This document shows, piece by piece, positions 27,893-37,263 of a stretch of DNA of 64,000 nucleotides. Position 1 is the first letter of the stretch, and each line of letters begins with the position of its first letter. A program made the position numbers and the translations under genes. Origin of the DNA: JAWKWH01 sp963669285 (GTDB lineage: Bacteria > Pseudomonadota > Alphaproteobacteria > Rhizobiales > Rhizobiaceae); assembly GCA_963669285.2 (NCBI GenBank), contig CAXXSI010000014.1:496001-560000 (forward strand). The letters run 5' to 3'. The notes beneath the pieces are model-generated. The model was not told the DNA's origin. It did no database searches and saw nothing but the letters and a program-made list of their open reading frames with translations.

Positions 27893-27944
27893 GTGATGCG
27901 AGTAGCGTTAATAATTACCAACAGTGATGCAAAAATTGCATCAC
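27893..27944. promoter_or_regulatory. LysR-type operator: perfect dyad plus a half site three turns away
   Basis: At 27924-27944 the arms GTGATGCAA and TTGCATCAC are a perfect 9-bp inverted repeat around a 3-base centre; it includes the T-N11-A core of LysR boxes. A further half site, GTGATGC, lies at 27893-27899, exactly 31 bases (about three helical turns) before the same sequence in the dyad. The site is in the spacer between the LysR gene (start 27972) and the divergent ABC operon (start 27825), as expected for a recognition plus activation site pair. Confidence 0.65.
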
Positions 27945-27971
27945 CTCGAAATACTGTGATATCGCTCGCAT

Positions 27972-28877
27972 ATGCACGACAGCTTTCTTAGATATTTCGA
28001 TGAGGTCGCCAGACAAGGCTCAATCAGAAAAGCCGCCAAGATCCTCAATATGTCCTCCACCTCGGTGAACCGGAAAATCCTCAGCAATGAGCGGCAACTG
28101 GGCGTGAAACTGTTTCACCGCACATCCGAAGGCGTGAAACTAACAAGTGCGGGCTTCATTGTGCTTGAGCACTGCCGCAAGACACTGTTCGAATTTGACC
28201 GGATGAGCGTCCAGATCGAGGACATCCGCGACAACAGGACCGGCCACATCGAAATCATGACGCTCGATTCGATCACGGTCGGTGTTTTGCCCCAGATTCT
28301 CTCCCAATTCAGTGTGAATTACCCGGAGGTGACTTACTCGGTAACGACAGGACAACCAGAAGAAATCATACAGGCTGTGGCGAACGAGAATGCCGACATC
28401 GGGCTATCATTCTGGGAAGATGGCCATCCGGAAGTCCGTACTCTAGCGGAAAAGGCAGCGCCAATCGGTGTGATCATGCTGCCCAATCATCCGCTGGCGG
28501 AACGGAATCGTTTGAGCATCAGCGACCTCAAGGGATTTCACCTGATCCGATCCATCGATGCGCGGGGTGGGCACTCGATATTGGATCAGGTGATTTCAGA
28601 CATAACCACATCGCTCTCGACACGCATGTTCACCAACTCGCTGCCCCTGGCAAAGCATTTGATCCTTGAAGGATCAGGCATTGGCCTCTACACAAAATTT
28701 GGTTTTCTGGACGAAATAGAATCCGGCGAACTGCGCTTCATACCGATGGAAGTGGCGCACCTGAAGCAACTGAAAATCGGCGTCATTGTCTCTGCGAAAG
28801 TGAATTTCGCCTCCATAAAGCACGCGGTCTGCAACGAAATTGCAAAGACATTCAGAAGTATCAGGCTGGATTCCTGA
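27972..28877 (+). CDS. LysR-family regulator of the divergent catabolic operon
   Basis: The 301-residue product has a LysR winged-helix domain (FDEVARQGSIRKAAKILNMS, STSVNRKILSNERQLGVKLF) and a periplasmic-binding-like effector domain (GHIEIMTLDSITVGVLPQIL). It is divergent from the ABC/FAD/CaiB operon with the dyad at 27924-27944 between, so I infer it controls that operon in response to the substrate or an intermediate. Confidence 0.93.
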   Translation: MHDSFLRYFDEVARQGSIRKAAKILNMSSTSVNRKILSNERQLGVKLFHRTSEGVKLTSAGFIVLEHCRKTLFEFDRMSVQIEDIRDNRTGHIEIMTLDSITVGVLPQILSQFSVNYPEVTYSVTTGQPEEIIQAVANENADIGLSFWEDGHPEVRTLAEKAAPIGVIMLPNHPLAERNRLSISDLKGFHLIRSIDARGGHSILDQVISDITTSLSTRMFTNSLPLAKHLILEGSGIGLYTKFGFLDEIESGELRFIPMEVAHLKQLKIGVIVSAKVNFASIKHAVCNEIAKTFRSIRLDS

Positions 28878-29046
28878 CGTTGAGCTGACGTCCCAGTCGG
28901 AACAATCGCTAATGATGGCGGAGCCAAAATGCGACACTTTGGTGAGGTCCGCTTAGGGCTCGAAGCATGCGTAATTGGGCTGACCCTGAACTGAGGTTGA
29001 GCTCCCGATAGGATCACAGGACGTCTGTGAACATGGGAGATTTCGA

Positions 29047-30081
29047 ATGGAGTATTATGCTGGCTTAGATGTATCGCTGCGATCCTGCGCAGTTTGCGTG
29101 GTCGACAACAAAGGCAAGGTCTTGTGTGAGCGAGAACTGCCTTGCGAGATTGAGGAGATTGCGGGATATCTGACCGCACTTCCCATTCTAATCGAGCGCA
29201 TTGGCTTTGAATCCGGCACCTTAAGCCAGCATCTTTTCTACGGTTTGACAGCGGAAGGCTTCGATGTTGTCTGCATGGAAGCGCGGCAGGTGAGTGCCGC
29301 GCTGTCAGCGATGCGCAATAAGACGGATCGGAATGACGCCCGTGGAATTGCACAGATCTTGCGGACAGGTTGGTTCAGCCCGGTCCATATGAAAAGCCGG
29401 GAGGCACATGGCGTCAGAGCTCTTCTGAGCACGCGTAAGGCCTTGCTGAGCAAAACAATTGACCTGGCCAACGAAGTACGCGGTCTGCTGAAGATATTTG
29501 GCATACGGCTGCCCAAAACGGTGAAGCATGGCAGCTTTGACGGTGTTGTCCGGCCGATGATCGAGATGGACGAGGTTCTGGCTCATGCCATGCTGCCGCT
29601 GCTCGACGCCCGGCTGGTTTTGTATCAGCACTTTTTGGAACTCGATCGTCGGGTCAAACGCGTGGCCAGTCGGGATGAGGTGTGCATGCGCATGATGACC
29701 GTCCCCGGTGTTGGGCCAATTGCAGCTTTGACCTTCAAGGCTGCGGTCGATGATCCCGCGCGCTTCAAGCGGTCTCGCACCGTGGCTGCCCACTTTGGCT
29801 TGACGCCTCGAAGATACCAGTCTGGTGAGCACGACAACCCTGGCCGGATATCCAAAGCCGGGGATCGAGATGTCAGGGCGACGCTCTACGCTGCCGCCAA
29901 TGCCTTGCTCATGCGAACAATGGCCGGGTCGCAGATCAAGTCTTGGGGTATGCGCCTTATGCGCAAAAAAGGACGTCGCCGCGCCGTAGTCGCAGTGGCT
30001 CGTAAACTGGCCGTCCTGCTTCACCGTATGTGGGCCGACGGCACGGAGTTCCGTTCAGAAAAGGTGGAGGGCATGGCATGA
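29047..30081 (+). CDS. IS110-family transposase (DEDD recombinase)
   Basis: The 344-residue product has the N-terminal RuvC-like DEDD domain (YAGLDVSLRSCAVCVVD, IGFESGT, KTDRNDARGIA) and the C-terminal Tnp-20 domain with TVPGVGPIAALT and the conserved YQSGEHDNPGRISKAGDRDV segment, whose serine is the expected catalytic residue. It is full length and has no frameshift, so the element may still be active. IS110 enzymes are RNA-guided recombinases that act without making long target duplications. Confidence 0.95.
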   Translation: MEYYAGLDVSLRSCAVCVVDNKGKVLCERELPCEIEEIAGYLTALPILIERIGFESGTLSQHLFYGLTAEGFDVVCMEARQVSAALSAMRNKTDRNDARGIAQILRTGWFSPVHMKSREAHGVRALLSTRKALLSKTIDLANEVRGLLKIFGIRLPKTVKHGSFDGVVRPMIEMDEVLAHAMLPLLDARLVLYQHFLELDRRVKRVASRDEVCMRMMTVPGVGPIAALTFKAAVDDPARFKRSRTVAAHFGLTPRRYQSGEHDNPGRISKAGDRDVRATLYAAANALLMRTMAGSQIKSWGMRLMRKKGRRRAVVAVARKLAVLLHRMWADGTEFRSEKVEGMA

Positions 30082-30333
30082 TCTGACGACCAACACCAAT
30101 CTGAATGGGATAGTCCTCACCGGACGAGGTTCGTGGGCAAAGCCGAAAATGTCTGCTGCGCAACGAGAAGCGCGTCTCAAAGCAAGGCTCCCCACTGCCA
30201 ATCCGACACATGCGTGCAGCGGTGTCCCTCGTGGCATCAACAAGACTGCGAAGAGAAGCGTGACCCGGATGAGCGACAATGATCCCAAACAACCAAGGAA
30301 AACGAGCTTGACCCTAACGCCCAATTAGAGAAG
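30082..30333 (+). ncRNA. Candidate IS110/IS1111 bridge-RNA region
   Basis: The 252 bases between the transposase stop and the inferred right end have no open frame with family similarity. In IS1111-type elements this is where a structured RNA with target- and donor-binding loops is encoded. I have not folded it; the call depends on element layout, and a guide loop should match bases around GGCTCGAAGCTGACC. Confidence 0.35.
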
Positions 30334-30607
30334 CTGACCTTCGCTGCGAGTGATCTGGAAGGCGGCTTTGCGCCCCCCCAATTCAGACGTACGATGGCTA
30401 TCGAGCCGGCCCTGAAAGCGGACATAGCAGCTTCGGGTGTTCAAAGCCGGCTCAGCGGACGTTTCAGACTTTCGGATTTCAGCCAACCTAACCCGAAAGC
30501 AGACGTGTCGAAGTCCGATCGGATTTACTGGAAAAGCCGTTCCGCCTTCGAACCAGATGGAGCCGATTCAGCCTGGATATGAGTTCAGTCCAAGGTCCAA
30601 CCGCCGC

Positions 30608-33600
30608 TCAATCCGCCTTCACTTCTCCATCATCCACGCGGAAAAACACCGCATAGAGTGTCGGGACGATCAGTAGTGTCAAAATGGTGGCGAAGCTCAG
30701 GCCGCAGATGATCACCACGGCCAGGCTTTTGAAGAACGGGTCCCACAGCAGAGGCACAACACCGAGCACGGTGGTCAGCACACCGAGGGACACCGGTCGC
30801 ACCCGGCTTACTGCAGCGTCGATCACCGCATCCATGCGTGCCTTTCCGTCAGCGATCTGCGTATCGGTCTCGTCGATCAGCACGATAGAATTTTTAATCA
30901 GCATCCCTGTCAGGCTGAGGACAGCCAATATGCCCATGAACTCCATCGGCGTTCCAAAGGCAATCAGACCATAGACAACGCCGATGATCGCCAGCGGTAC
31001 GGTCAGCCAGATGATCAGCGGCTGTCGGATAGCATTGAACAGAAGAATGACAACAATGACCATCGCTCCAATACCGAATGGCAGGGTTGATGCAAGTCCG
31101 GCGTTGGCCTGTTGGCTGTCGCCATATTGCCCCTTCCATTCAAGTGCGTAACCCGGCGGCAGAGCAATGTTCTCCACCAGTGGCCGGATGGTTTCAAACA
31201 GGCTGGTTGCATTGATGCCCGGCGCCGGATCAGCCTGCGCGATGATAGAGAGGCTGCGGTCAACACGGCGAAGTCGGGAATTCTCGAACGCAGTTTCGAA
31301 TCCATCGACCACCTGGGTAATGGGAATGAACCGCCGCGAGACCGGACTGAAGATCTGCACATTCTGGATTTGCGCGATATCGTTCCGCGAACCTTCTTCC
31401 GGCCTGAACACGATCTGGTTCAGCTCATCGCGATCGCGGTATATTCCGATTGCCCTGCCATCGAAGAACTCGGCGATAGCCTGTGCTATGTCGCTGTGTG
31501 TCAAGCCAACCCGTTGTGCGGCTTGCTCGTTGATCCTGGGGCGCAATATGCGGGTCATTGCTCCCCAGTCATCTTTGACCGCAATAGCGCCATTGCTGCG
31601 CAAGATATTCTTGGTCTTATCGGAGAGCTCGCGCAGCACCACCGGATCAGGTCCGGAGAATTTCGCTTCGATCAAACTGCCACCACCGGGGCCGAGAACG
31701 AATTTCCAAACCTTCGGCAGGCTGGGAGGATAGGTTTGCTCAACATGGGAGTTAATGACGGGCATCAAATCGTCGATGATGCGATAGTCGGCCACGTCGA
31801 CCAGTATCTGCCCGTAAGCGTTGTTGCCGCTTTCTGCCGAGTAAGTCAGCATAAATCGCAGATGGCCGCCGCCGACGACGGAATTGGTTCCTGTTACACC
31901 GTCCTGTTTGCGTATCCAGCTTTCGATTTCGCTGAGGTCATTGGTCACCTGAATTTCGGTCGAACTTTCGGGCAGATTGTAATCAACGACGAATTGGGCC
32001 CGTGTCGACGCCGGGAAAAACCCCTGTTTGACAAAACTGAATGCAACGACCGAAGACACAAACAGCAAAACGATCAGCGCGACAGTGATCCAGCGCAACC
32101 GCAAGGCAAGGCCAAGCAAATTGCGGTAGCCGCGAAGGATCGCGTGTTCCTGTTTTTCCGCTCCGGTAGGGACCTCGGGTTTCAACAGCAGCGTGCAGAA
32201 GTAGGGTGTCAGCCAAACTGCAACCAACCAACTGAACAGCAGTGCGATTGTGATCGTCCAGAATAGCGAACCGGCATATTCGCCGGTATTGTCGGGCGAA
32301 AACCCGATGGCCGAGAATGCCAGGAAACCGACAATGGTACCGCCAAGCAACGGCCATTTGGTCTGCTTGACCACGGCAGTGGCGGCATCAGCGGTGGCCT
32401 CGCCTTTCTGGGTTCTGACCAAAGTTCCCTCGACGACGACGATGGCGTTGTCGACGAGCATGCCGAGCGCGATGATCAGCGCGCCGAGCGAAACCCGCTG
32501 CATGTCCAGCCCGTAGGCCCACATACCGATCAGCGTTCCGGCCACCGTTACCAGCAGAATACCACCCATCAGGATGCCGCTGCGCAGCCCCATGAAGATC
32601 AGCAATGTCGCGATGACGATCACAAGTGCGAGCACGACGTTGAGCACGAAATCGCCGACCGACGTCTTCACCGATGTGGCCTGGTCTGAGATTGCAAACA
32701 GCTCAATGCCGATCGGGCGGTCCTTTTCCAGCTCGACCAGTCGGGCCTTTACCGCTTCTCCCATCTTGACGACATTGCCGCCCTGGGTGTTGGAGATACC
32801 GAGACCGATTGCCGGTTTGCCATCGCGGAACAGCCGCTTGCCCGCCGGTTCCTTGAAGCCCGATGAAATCGTGGCGATGTCCTTGATGCGGAACGATTGT
32901 CCACCCTCGGGATTATTGATGTAGATTTCACCGATCGCATCGATATCGGGCACGCCGGCATCCAGCCGAATTGTCGTGCGGCTACTGCCTGTTTCGATTG
33001 ATCCAGCCGGTGCAACGAGATTTTGCCCCTCAAGTAGTTGCGCGATCTGTCCCGACGAAAGACCAAGCTGCGCCAATTTCGAAGGATTGTAGTCGAGATA
33101 GATCACTTGCTGCGGATCACCGACCAATAAAGCCTTGGAGACACCTGGAACCAGAACCAGCTCCTTTTGCAGACCCTTGGCATAGTCCCTCAGTTCGATC
33201 AGCGAATACCCCTCGCCGGTGATTGCATAATACTGCGCGTAGACATCGCCGAAATCGTCATAGACCGTCGGCGCGATCGCATTCGGCGGCAGCTGGTTTT
33301 CCGTATCGGATATTTTTGCTCTCAATGCGGAAAACTTCTGTTGCAGCAGCGGTCGAGTTTTCGCGCTGGCAATCGTGAACTCGACGGTCACCTCGGACAA
33401 TCCGGGCGTCGAGACAGATTTGACTTCTTTCACGCCCGGCAGTTGCTGGATTGCGTTTTCAATCGTGTCGGTAACCTCCTCCGCGACCTCCTGCGCCGTC
33501 GCCCCCGGATACGGGGTGATAATCTGTGCCTGGCGAATGATGAATTCGGGGTCTTCAAAACGCGGTAATTGCGTATAAGCGAAGTAGCCCATGAACAGGA

Positions 33601-33661
33601 TCAACAGTGTACAAAGCGCACTGATGACCCGCTTTTGAATAGCAAAGCTGGCAAGGTCCAT
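30608..33661 (-). CDS. Efflux RND transporter permease subunit (second system)
   Basis: A 1017-residue RND pump with a first helix at about 12-30 (ISALCTLLILFMGYFAYT), two large periplasmic loops, the helix 4 proton-relay motif ALGMLVDNAIVVVEG, and a C-terminal block with LSLTGMLIKNSIVLIDETD. It is of the HAE1 group. Its gene starts 4 bp after the stop of the lipoprotein adaptor, so both form an operon. No regulator or outer-membrane channel is adjacent. It is not closely similar to the pump at 10.5 kb. Confidence 0.93.
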   Translation of the reverse strand: MDLASFAIQKRVISALCTLLILFMGYFAYTQLPRFEDPEFIIRQAQIITPYPGATAQEVAEEVTDTIENAIQQLPGVKEVKSVSTPGLSEVTVEFTIASAKTRPLLQQKFSALRAKISDTENQLPPNAIAPTVYDDFGDVYAQYYAITGEGYSLIELRDYAKGLQKELVLVPGVSKALLVGDPQQVIYLDYNPSKLAQLGLSSGQIAQLLEGQNLVAPAGSIETGSSRTTIRLDAGVPDIDAIGEIYINNPEGGQSFRIKDIATISSGFKEPAGKRLFRDGKPAIGLGISNTQGGNVVKMGEAVKARLVELEKDRPIGIELFAISDQATSVKTSVGDFVLNVVLALVIVIATLLIFMGLRSGILMGGILLVTVAGTLIGMWAYGLDMQRVSLGALIIALGMLVDNAIVVVEGTLVRTQKGEATADAATAVVKQTKWPLLGGTIVGFLAFSAIGFSPDNTGEYAGSLFWTITIALLFSWLVAVWLTPYFCTLLLKPEVPTGAEKQEHAILRGYRNLLGLALRLRWITVALIVLLFVSSVVAFSFVKQGFFPASTRAQFVVDYNLPESSTEIQVTNDLSEIESWIRKQDGVTGTNSVVGGGHLRFMLTYSAESGNNAYGQILVDVADYRIIDDLMPVINSHVEQTYPPSLPKVWKFVLGPGGGSLIEAKFSGPDPVVLRELSDKTKNILRSNGAIAVKDDWGAMTRILRPRINEQAAQRVGLTHSDIAQAIAEFFDGRAIGIYRDRDELNQIVFRPEEGSRNDIAQIQNVQIFSPVSRRFIPITQVVDGFETAFENSRLRRVDRSLSIIAQADPAPGINATSLFETIRPLVENIALPPGYALEWKGQYGDSQQANAGLASTLPFGIGAMVIVVILLFNAIRQPLIIWLTVPLAIIGVVYGLIAFGTPMEFMGILAVLSLTGMLIKNSIVLIDETDTQIADGKARMDAVIDAAVSRVRPVSLGVLTTVLGVVPLLWDPFFKSLAVVIICGLSFATILTLLIVPTLYAVFFRVDDGEVKAD

Positions 33662-33665
33662 TGGT

Positions 33666-34910
33666 TTATGCCCCGCCGCCGGTGCTTCGTACTTTCATGC
33701 CTTCCTGCATAAATGATACGCCCGCAGTGACGACGGTTTCGCCTTCTTCAAGGCCATCAACGATTGCGACGCTGTCTCCGGAAGCGTCGCCGACCCTCAC
33801 GTCCCGCTTGGTGACGGTTTCGTTTTCAACGATCCAGACATAGGTGCCTCCAGAAGGATCGGATGCGATCGCCGTTCCCGGGATGAGCAGAACCACGGCG
33901 CCGTTTCCATTGTCCGTAATCGTGACCTGTCCGATCATCCCTGGAAGAACGATCACATCCTCTGGCTGGTCAATCGCAACCCGTCCACGGAAAGTCTGCG
34001 TCGAGCTGTCTGCCAATGTTGTGAACTCGACCAGTGCCGCCTCGAACGACTTGTCGCTGACGGCGTCCAGCTGCACGGTAATGTTGGTTGTCTGATCTCG
34101 GCCGGCCTTGGCAACGTCCGGGCCCGGAATGTCAAATGAAAGCTCAAGCCGGTCGAGTTTTTGCAGGATTGCGATGGTCTGCTTGGCCTGCACATTGGCG
34201 AAATTGTCGACATCGCGGCGCGCAATGATGCCGTCAAACGGTGCCCTTAATGTCGCATAGGAAAGCTGATCGCGCGCGATGTTCAGATTGGCTTCAATGC
34301 CCTTGATCGCTGCAATTTGCGCCGCGACCTCCTCCTGGCGGGCACCGCTTTCACCCTTGATCAATTCCTGGCGGGCAGCCTCCAACTGCGCCTCGGCTAC
34401 ATCCAATTGCGCTTGATCGGCATCCAGTTTCGCTTTGGTAACAATGCCCTTCTCAAACAGTTGCTGCGTGCGGTTCCTTTGGTCACGGGCAGCTCTCACC
34501 TGCGCTTCAGCGGCAGCAATATTGGCTTTCAGCGCTGCCAAATCCTCAGTCCGGGCACCTGAAGTCAGCGCGTCCAATTGTGCTTCCGCCTGCTCCTTCT
34601 GGCTTTCGAGTACGGTGACCTGTGATTGCAGGTCGCTCGTGTCGAGCTTGGCGATAATATCGCCTTCCTTGACCTGCGTTGCCGCCTTGATTGGCAGTTC
34701 GATAATCTGTCCTGACGTCCGAAACGACAGTTCCGCCTGTTGCGCCGGCAGAACGATCGCCGGGTAGCTCTTTTGCTGAACCGAACTCTCCGCCACAACG
34801 ATAAAGGTTTTCACCGGGCGGATGACTTCAGCCGGGCTTTGCTCTTCCTGACTGCACGCTGCAGGAAACAACAATGAAAGAGCCAATACAGGCAAAAAGC
34901 GTCTTGTCAT
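33666..34910 (-). CDS. RND efflux adaptor lipoprotein
   Basis: The 414-residue product has a lipoprotein signal (LSLLFPAACSQ, lipobox cysteine near 19), split lipoyl-like halves (LSFRTSGQIIELPIKAATQV and LRAPFDGIIARRDVDN), a long alpha-hairpin rich in Q, A and E between them, and beta-barrel regions. It anchors in the inner membrane by lipid and joins the pump to an outer-membrane channel. It precedes the pump gene by 4 bp. Confidence 0.93.
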   Translation of the reverse strand: MTRRFLPVLALSLLFPAACSQEEQSPAEVIRPVKTFIVVAESSVQQKSYPAIVLPAQQAELSFRTSGQIIELPIKAATQVKEGDIIAKLDTSDLQSQVTVLESQKEQAEAQLDALTSGARTEDLAALKANIAAAEAQVRAARDQRNRTQQLFEKGIVTKAKLDADQAQLDVAEAQLEAARQELIKGESGARQEEVAAQIAAIKGIEANLNIARDQLSYATLRAPFDGIIARRDVDNFANVQAKQTIAILQKLDRLELSFDIPGPDVAKAGRDQTTNITVQLDAVSDKSFEAALVEFTTLADSSTQTFRGRVAIDQPEDVIVLPGMIGQVTITDNGNGAVVLLIPGTAIASDPSGGTYVWIVENETVTKRDVRVGDASGDSVAIVDGLEEGETVVTAGVSFMQEGMKVRSTGGGA

Positions 34911-35002
34911 GATGATGACCTTTGTGAAACCGCAGGCGGGAGTTTAAGCAATATGTATCAGAATCATAACGAATAAAGGGCGTTCGCGAAGGTGTCACCA
35001 AT

Positions 35003-35434
35003 ATGACCGCACAAATCTTTTGGGGAAGTTTGCTTCTTGGGGCCTGTTCAACAGTCCATCTCGCCTTGGTCATCCGATGGGTGCGTTACTTGAACGGTTC
35101 GGCTGAAAAATTGGCTCGGTTCTCGCCTATCTGGCGTATCACGGCGGTAATTGGCGGGACATTTGCGATTATCGTACTTTCTCACACGGTACAGGTCTGG
35201 ATATGGGCTGCATCATTCATCTGGCTCGGCGCGCTGACCGAGTTGACTGAAGCGATCTATTTTTCGTTGGTGACCTATACAACACTTGGCTACGGCGACG
35301 TCACGCTGACCAGTGATTTCAAGATTTTTGGCGCAATGGCTTCGGTTACGGGATTGTTGAACTTTGGTGTCAGCACAGCGATTCTGGTGGCGGTGATCGG
35401 TCGTGTCCTGCAAGTGCATCTAAGCGCGGAGTAA
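35003..35434 (+). CDS. Two-helix potassium channel-like protein
   Basis: The 143-residue product has the K+ selectivity-filter sequence TYTTLGYGDVTLT near residues 90-102, set between a pore helix and an inner helix (about 108-130), with two further N-terminal hydrophobic segments. It is an Ion_trans_2-type channel domain without a cytoplasmic regulatory domain. It lies 7 bp before gltS and may be co-transcribed with it, which is an uncommon pairing. Confidence 0.88.
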   Translation: MTAQIFWGSLLLGACSTVHLALVIRWVRYLNGSAEKLARFSPIWRITAVIGGTFAIIVLSHTVQVWIWAASFIWLGALTELTEAIYFSLVTYTTLGYGDVTLTSDFKIFGAMASVTGLLNFGVSTAILVAVIGRVLQVHLSAE

Positions 35435-35441
35435 CCGAAAA

Positions 35442-36641
35442 ATGGTTTTCGAAGTCGAAAGTTTCCTGGCGCTGACCATCGGCATCATCGTTTACTTCGC
35501 CGGCATGCGCCTAAACCGATACGTTCCGTTTTTGCGTGATTACAACATTCCCGAACCGGTCACCGGTGGCATCCTGGCCTCCTTGGCCGCGCTGGCGCTG
35601 TTCGCGCTGACCGGAACCGAGCTTAGCTACGATCTTTCGATCCGCGATACGCTATTGGTCTATTTCTTCACCGCGATCGGCATCAACGCCCGGATTGGGG
35701 ACCTGATCTCCGGCGGAAAGCCGCTGATCATTTTGCTGGTCCTGACACTTGGCTACATTGTACTGCAGGATGTCGTTGGCGTTACCGTTGCGACCCTGAT
35801 CGGGCAACCGAAAGCCATCGGCGTTCTCACCGGTTCTGCTTCACTGATCGGTGGTCACGGCACGTCGATTGCTTGGGCACCCGAAATTGCTGCCAATCAT
35901 GGAGTGCCCAACGCGCTGGAGATCGGTGTTGCGTCAGCCACGCTCGGTCTAGTGATCGCCAGTCTGCTCGGCGGGCCCATCGCCAAATATCTGCTGACGA
36001 AACATCAGCTCTCCGGCCAGGATGACGTCCAGCCCGTGGTCGGCATCGCCCACGAGGATGAGGACACCGAACAGATCAACCATGTGAGCCTGATGGCAGT
36101 GATCCTATCACTGCACATGGCAATCATCCTCGGGTATTTTCTCAATCAGGCTATCGCGGCCACGGGCCTGAAACTGCCTCTTTTTGTTTCTTGTTTGCTG
36201 GTCGCGATCGCGCTGTCCAACTCGCTACCGTATATCGCTCCCAAACTCTTTTGGCCGGTGCGAACCAAGGCGCTGGCAGTCGTTTCAGATTTCTCACTTG
36301 GCCTGTTTATCGCCATGTCCTTGATGGGGATGCAGTTATGGGCAATTGCCGAACTGGCCGGTCCGCTGCTCATATTGCTTGGATTGCAGGCGGTGGCCGC
36401 CGTACTTTTTATCATCTTCGTTTTGTTCCGTGTCATGGGCGGTGATTATCTTGCTGCTGTCCTGAGCGCTGGATTCGCCGGGTTTTCGCTTGGCGCCACA
36501 CCAACTGCCATCGCCAACATGACAGCCGTGACGAAATCCCATGGCCCGGCGCCGACTGCCTTCATCATCCTGCCGCTGGTGGGAGCATTCTTCGTCGACA
36601 TCACCAATGCGTTCGTCATCCAGTTTTTCCTCGGTCTCTGA
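35442..36641 (+). CDS. gltS: Sodium/glutamate symporter
   Basis: The 399-residue product is a GltS-type carrier with about ten membrane segments in two inverted halves; LTGSASLIGGHGTSIAWAP is the first-half pore-loop motif, GFSLGATPTAIANM the second. GltS takes up D- or L-glutamate with sodium. Given the D-amino-acid-related genes further right, glutamate of either form is a plausible substrate. The start at 35442 follows the channel gene by 7 bp. Confidence 0.93.
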   Translation: MVFEVESFLALTIGIIVYFAGMRLNRYVPFLRDYNIPEPVTGGILASLAALALFALTGTELSYDLSIRDTLLVYFFTAIGINARIGDLISGGKPLIILLVLTLGYIVLQDVVGVTVATLIGQPKAIGVLTGSASLIGGHGTSIAWAPEIAANHGVPNALEIGVASATLGLVIASLLGGPIAKYLLTKHQLSGQDDVQPVVGIAHEDEDTEQINHVSLMAVILSLHMAIILGYFLNQAIAATGLKLPLFVSCLLVAIALSNSLPYIAPKLFWPVRTKALAVVSDFSLGLFIAMSLMGMQLWAIAELAGPLLILLGLQAVAAVLFIIFVLFRVMGGDYLAAVLSAGFAGFSLGATPTAIANMTAVTKSHGPAPTAFIILPLVGAFFVDITNAFVIQFFLGL

Positions 36642-36720
36642 CACGACGGGCTTTATCAGCACGGCTTGCAACGATGTCGCAAGACGCTAGGCTGTCGGAA
36701 ACGAAATCCGGATCGGGCTC

Positions 36721-37086
36721 ATGTTTCGCATCAGAATTCCGCACTCGATTGCCATCCTGTGCATGGCCGTTATCCCGGCTGGACCGGCGATTGCCACTGA
36801 AATACCTGACCGCTGCGCCTATGCCTATGCCGCTGCCAGCTACCGTTTCGGTGCGATGGTCAGCGCTCAGGCAAGCAAGGTGTTCACTCCGGAAGAACTG
36901 ACCCTGGCACATCGGGCGATAGAACTGGCAAGAGGCGCGGAATGTCCGGTCCTGCAACTGACCCGATCGATCGATTGTGCGGTCAAGGCCGTTCAGGAAC
37001 AAAACGGCACCAAATTCGAGCCAAGCCAGGCCGTGGCCTGTGTGGAAGCGGCGATCGGACGTGATTTTCCGAGGGTGGGTGAATAA
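36721..37086 (+). CDS. Small secreted protein, unknown function
   Basis: The 121-residue product has a signal peptide (about 1-25, ending AIATE) and a mature helical domain with four cysteines (DRCAYAYAAAS, GAECPVLQL, SIDCAVKAV, AVACVEAAIG), suggesting two disulfides in the periplasm. No family is recognised. It follows gltS by 79 bp and could be a separate unit. Confidence 0.7.
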   Translation: MFRIRIPHSIAILCMAVIPAGPAIATEIPDRCAYAYAAASYRFGAMVSAQASKVFTPEELTLAHRAIELARGAECPVLQLTRSIDCAVKAVQEQNGTKFEPSQAVACVEAAIGRDFPRVGE

Positions 37087-37263
37087 GGATCGAGCCAATT
37101 GCCGTCAGGCTGGGTTGGATGTGTTCTGATCCAGTCAGCCGGGGCTAGTTTCCAAAGATCGCGGCGACCGCTCAGAGCCAATATTACCCTGTTCAGATCG
37201 ATGGATTATCCCAACTACAGCAAATTTCCATTCCTGAAAATGTCTAGATAAACTCGGTAATTA

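Larger units (their letters stand above)
28966..30333 (+). mobile_element. IS110-family insertion sequence, 1368 bp, boundaries inferred
   Basis: One copy of GAAG flanks each side (28962-28965 and 30330-30333) and an empty target is seen at 40.48 kb, so the element can be placed at 28966-30333 or shifted by up to 4 bases. Subterminal TAATTGGGC (28972-28980) and GCCCAATTA (30319-30327) are a perfect 9-bp inverted repeat. The noncoding ends are 81 bp before and 252 bp after the transposase; a longer 3' end and short subterminal repeats fit the IS1111 subgroup, where the guide (bridge) RNA is encoded after the transposase. Confidence 0.78.
28931..30460 (+). repeat. Dispersed intergenic repeat, copy A, split by the IS110 element
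   Basis: The left part (about 28931-28965, ending GGCTCGAAG) and the right part (30330-30460, starting GAAGCTGACCTTCGCTGCGAG) together form one repeat copy. Joined across one GAAG they align without gaps to copy B at 40.48 kb, where GGCTCGTTGCTGACC is uninterrupted. The right part has the usual CTGAAAGCGGACAT core and ends at GCGGAC. Confidence 0.7.

Noticed and set aside
31112..32266. Open frame of 384 codons opposite the RND pump
   Set aside because: Antisense shadow of a full-length, clearly recognised pump gene.
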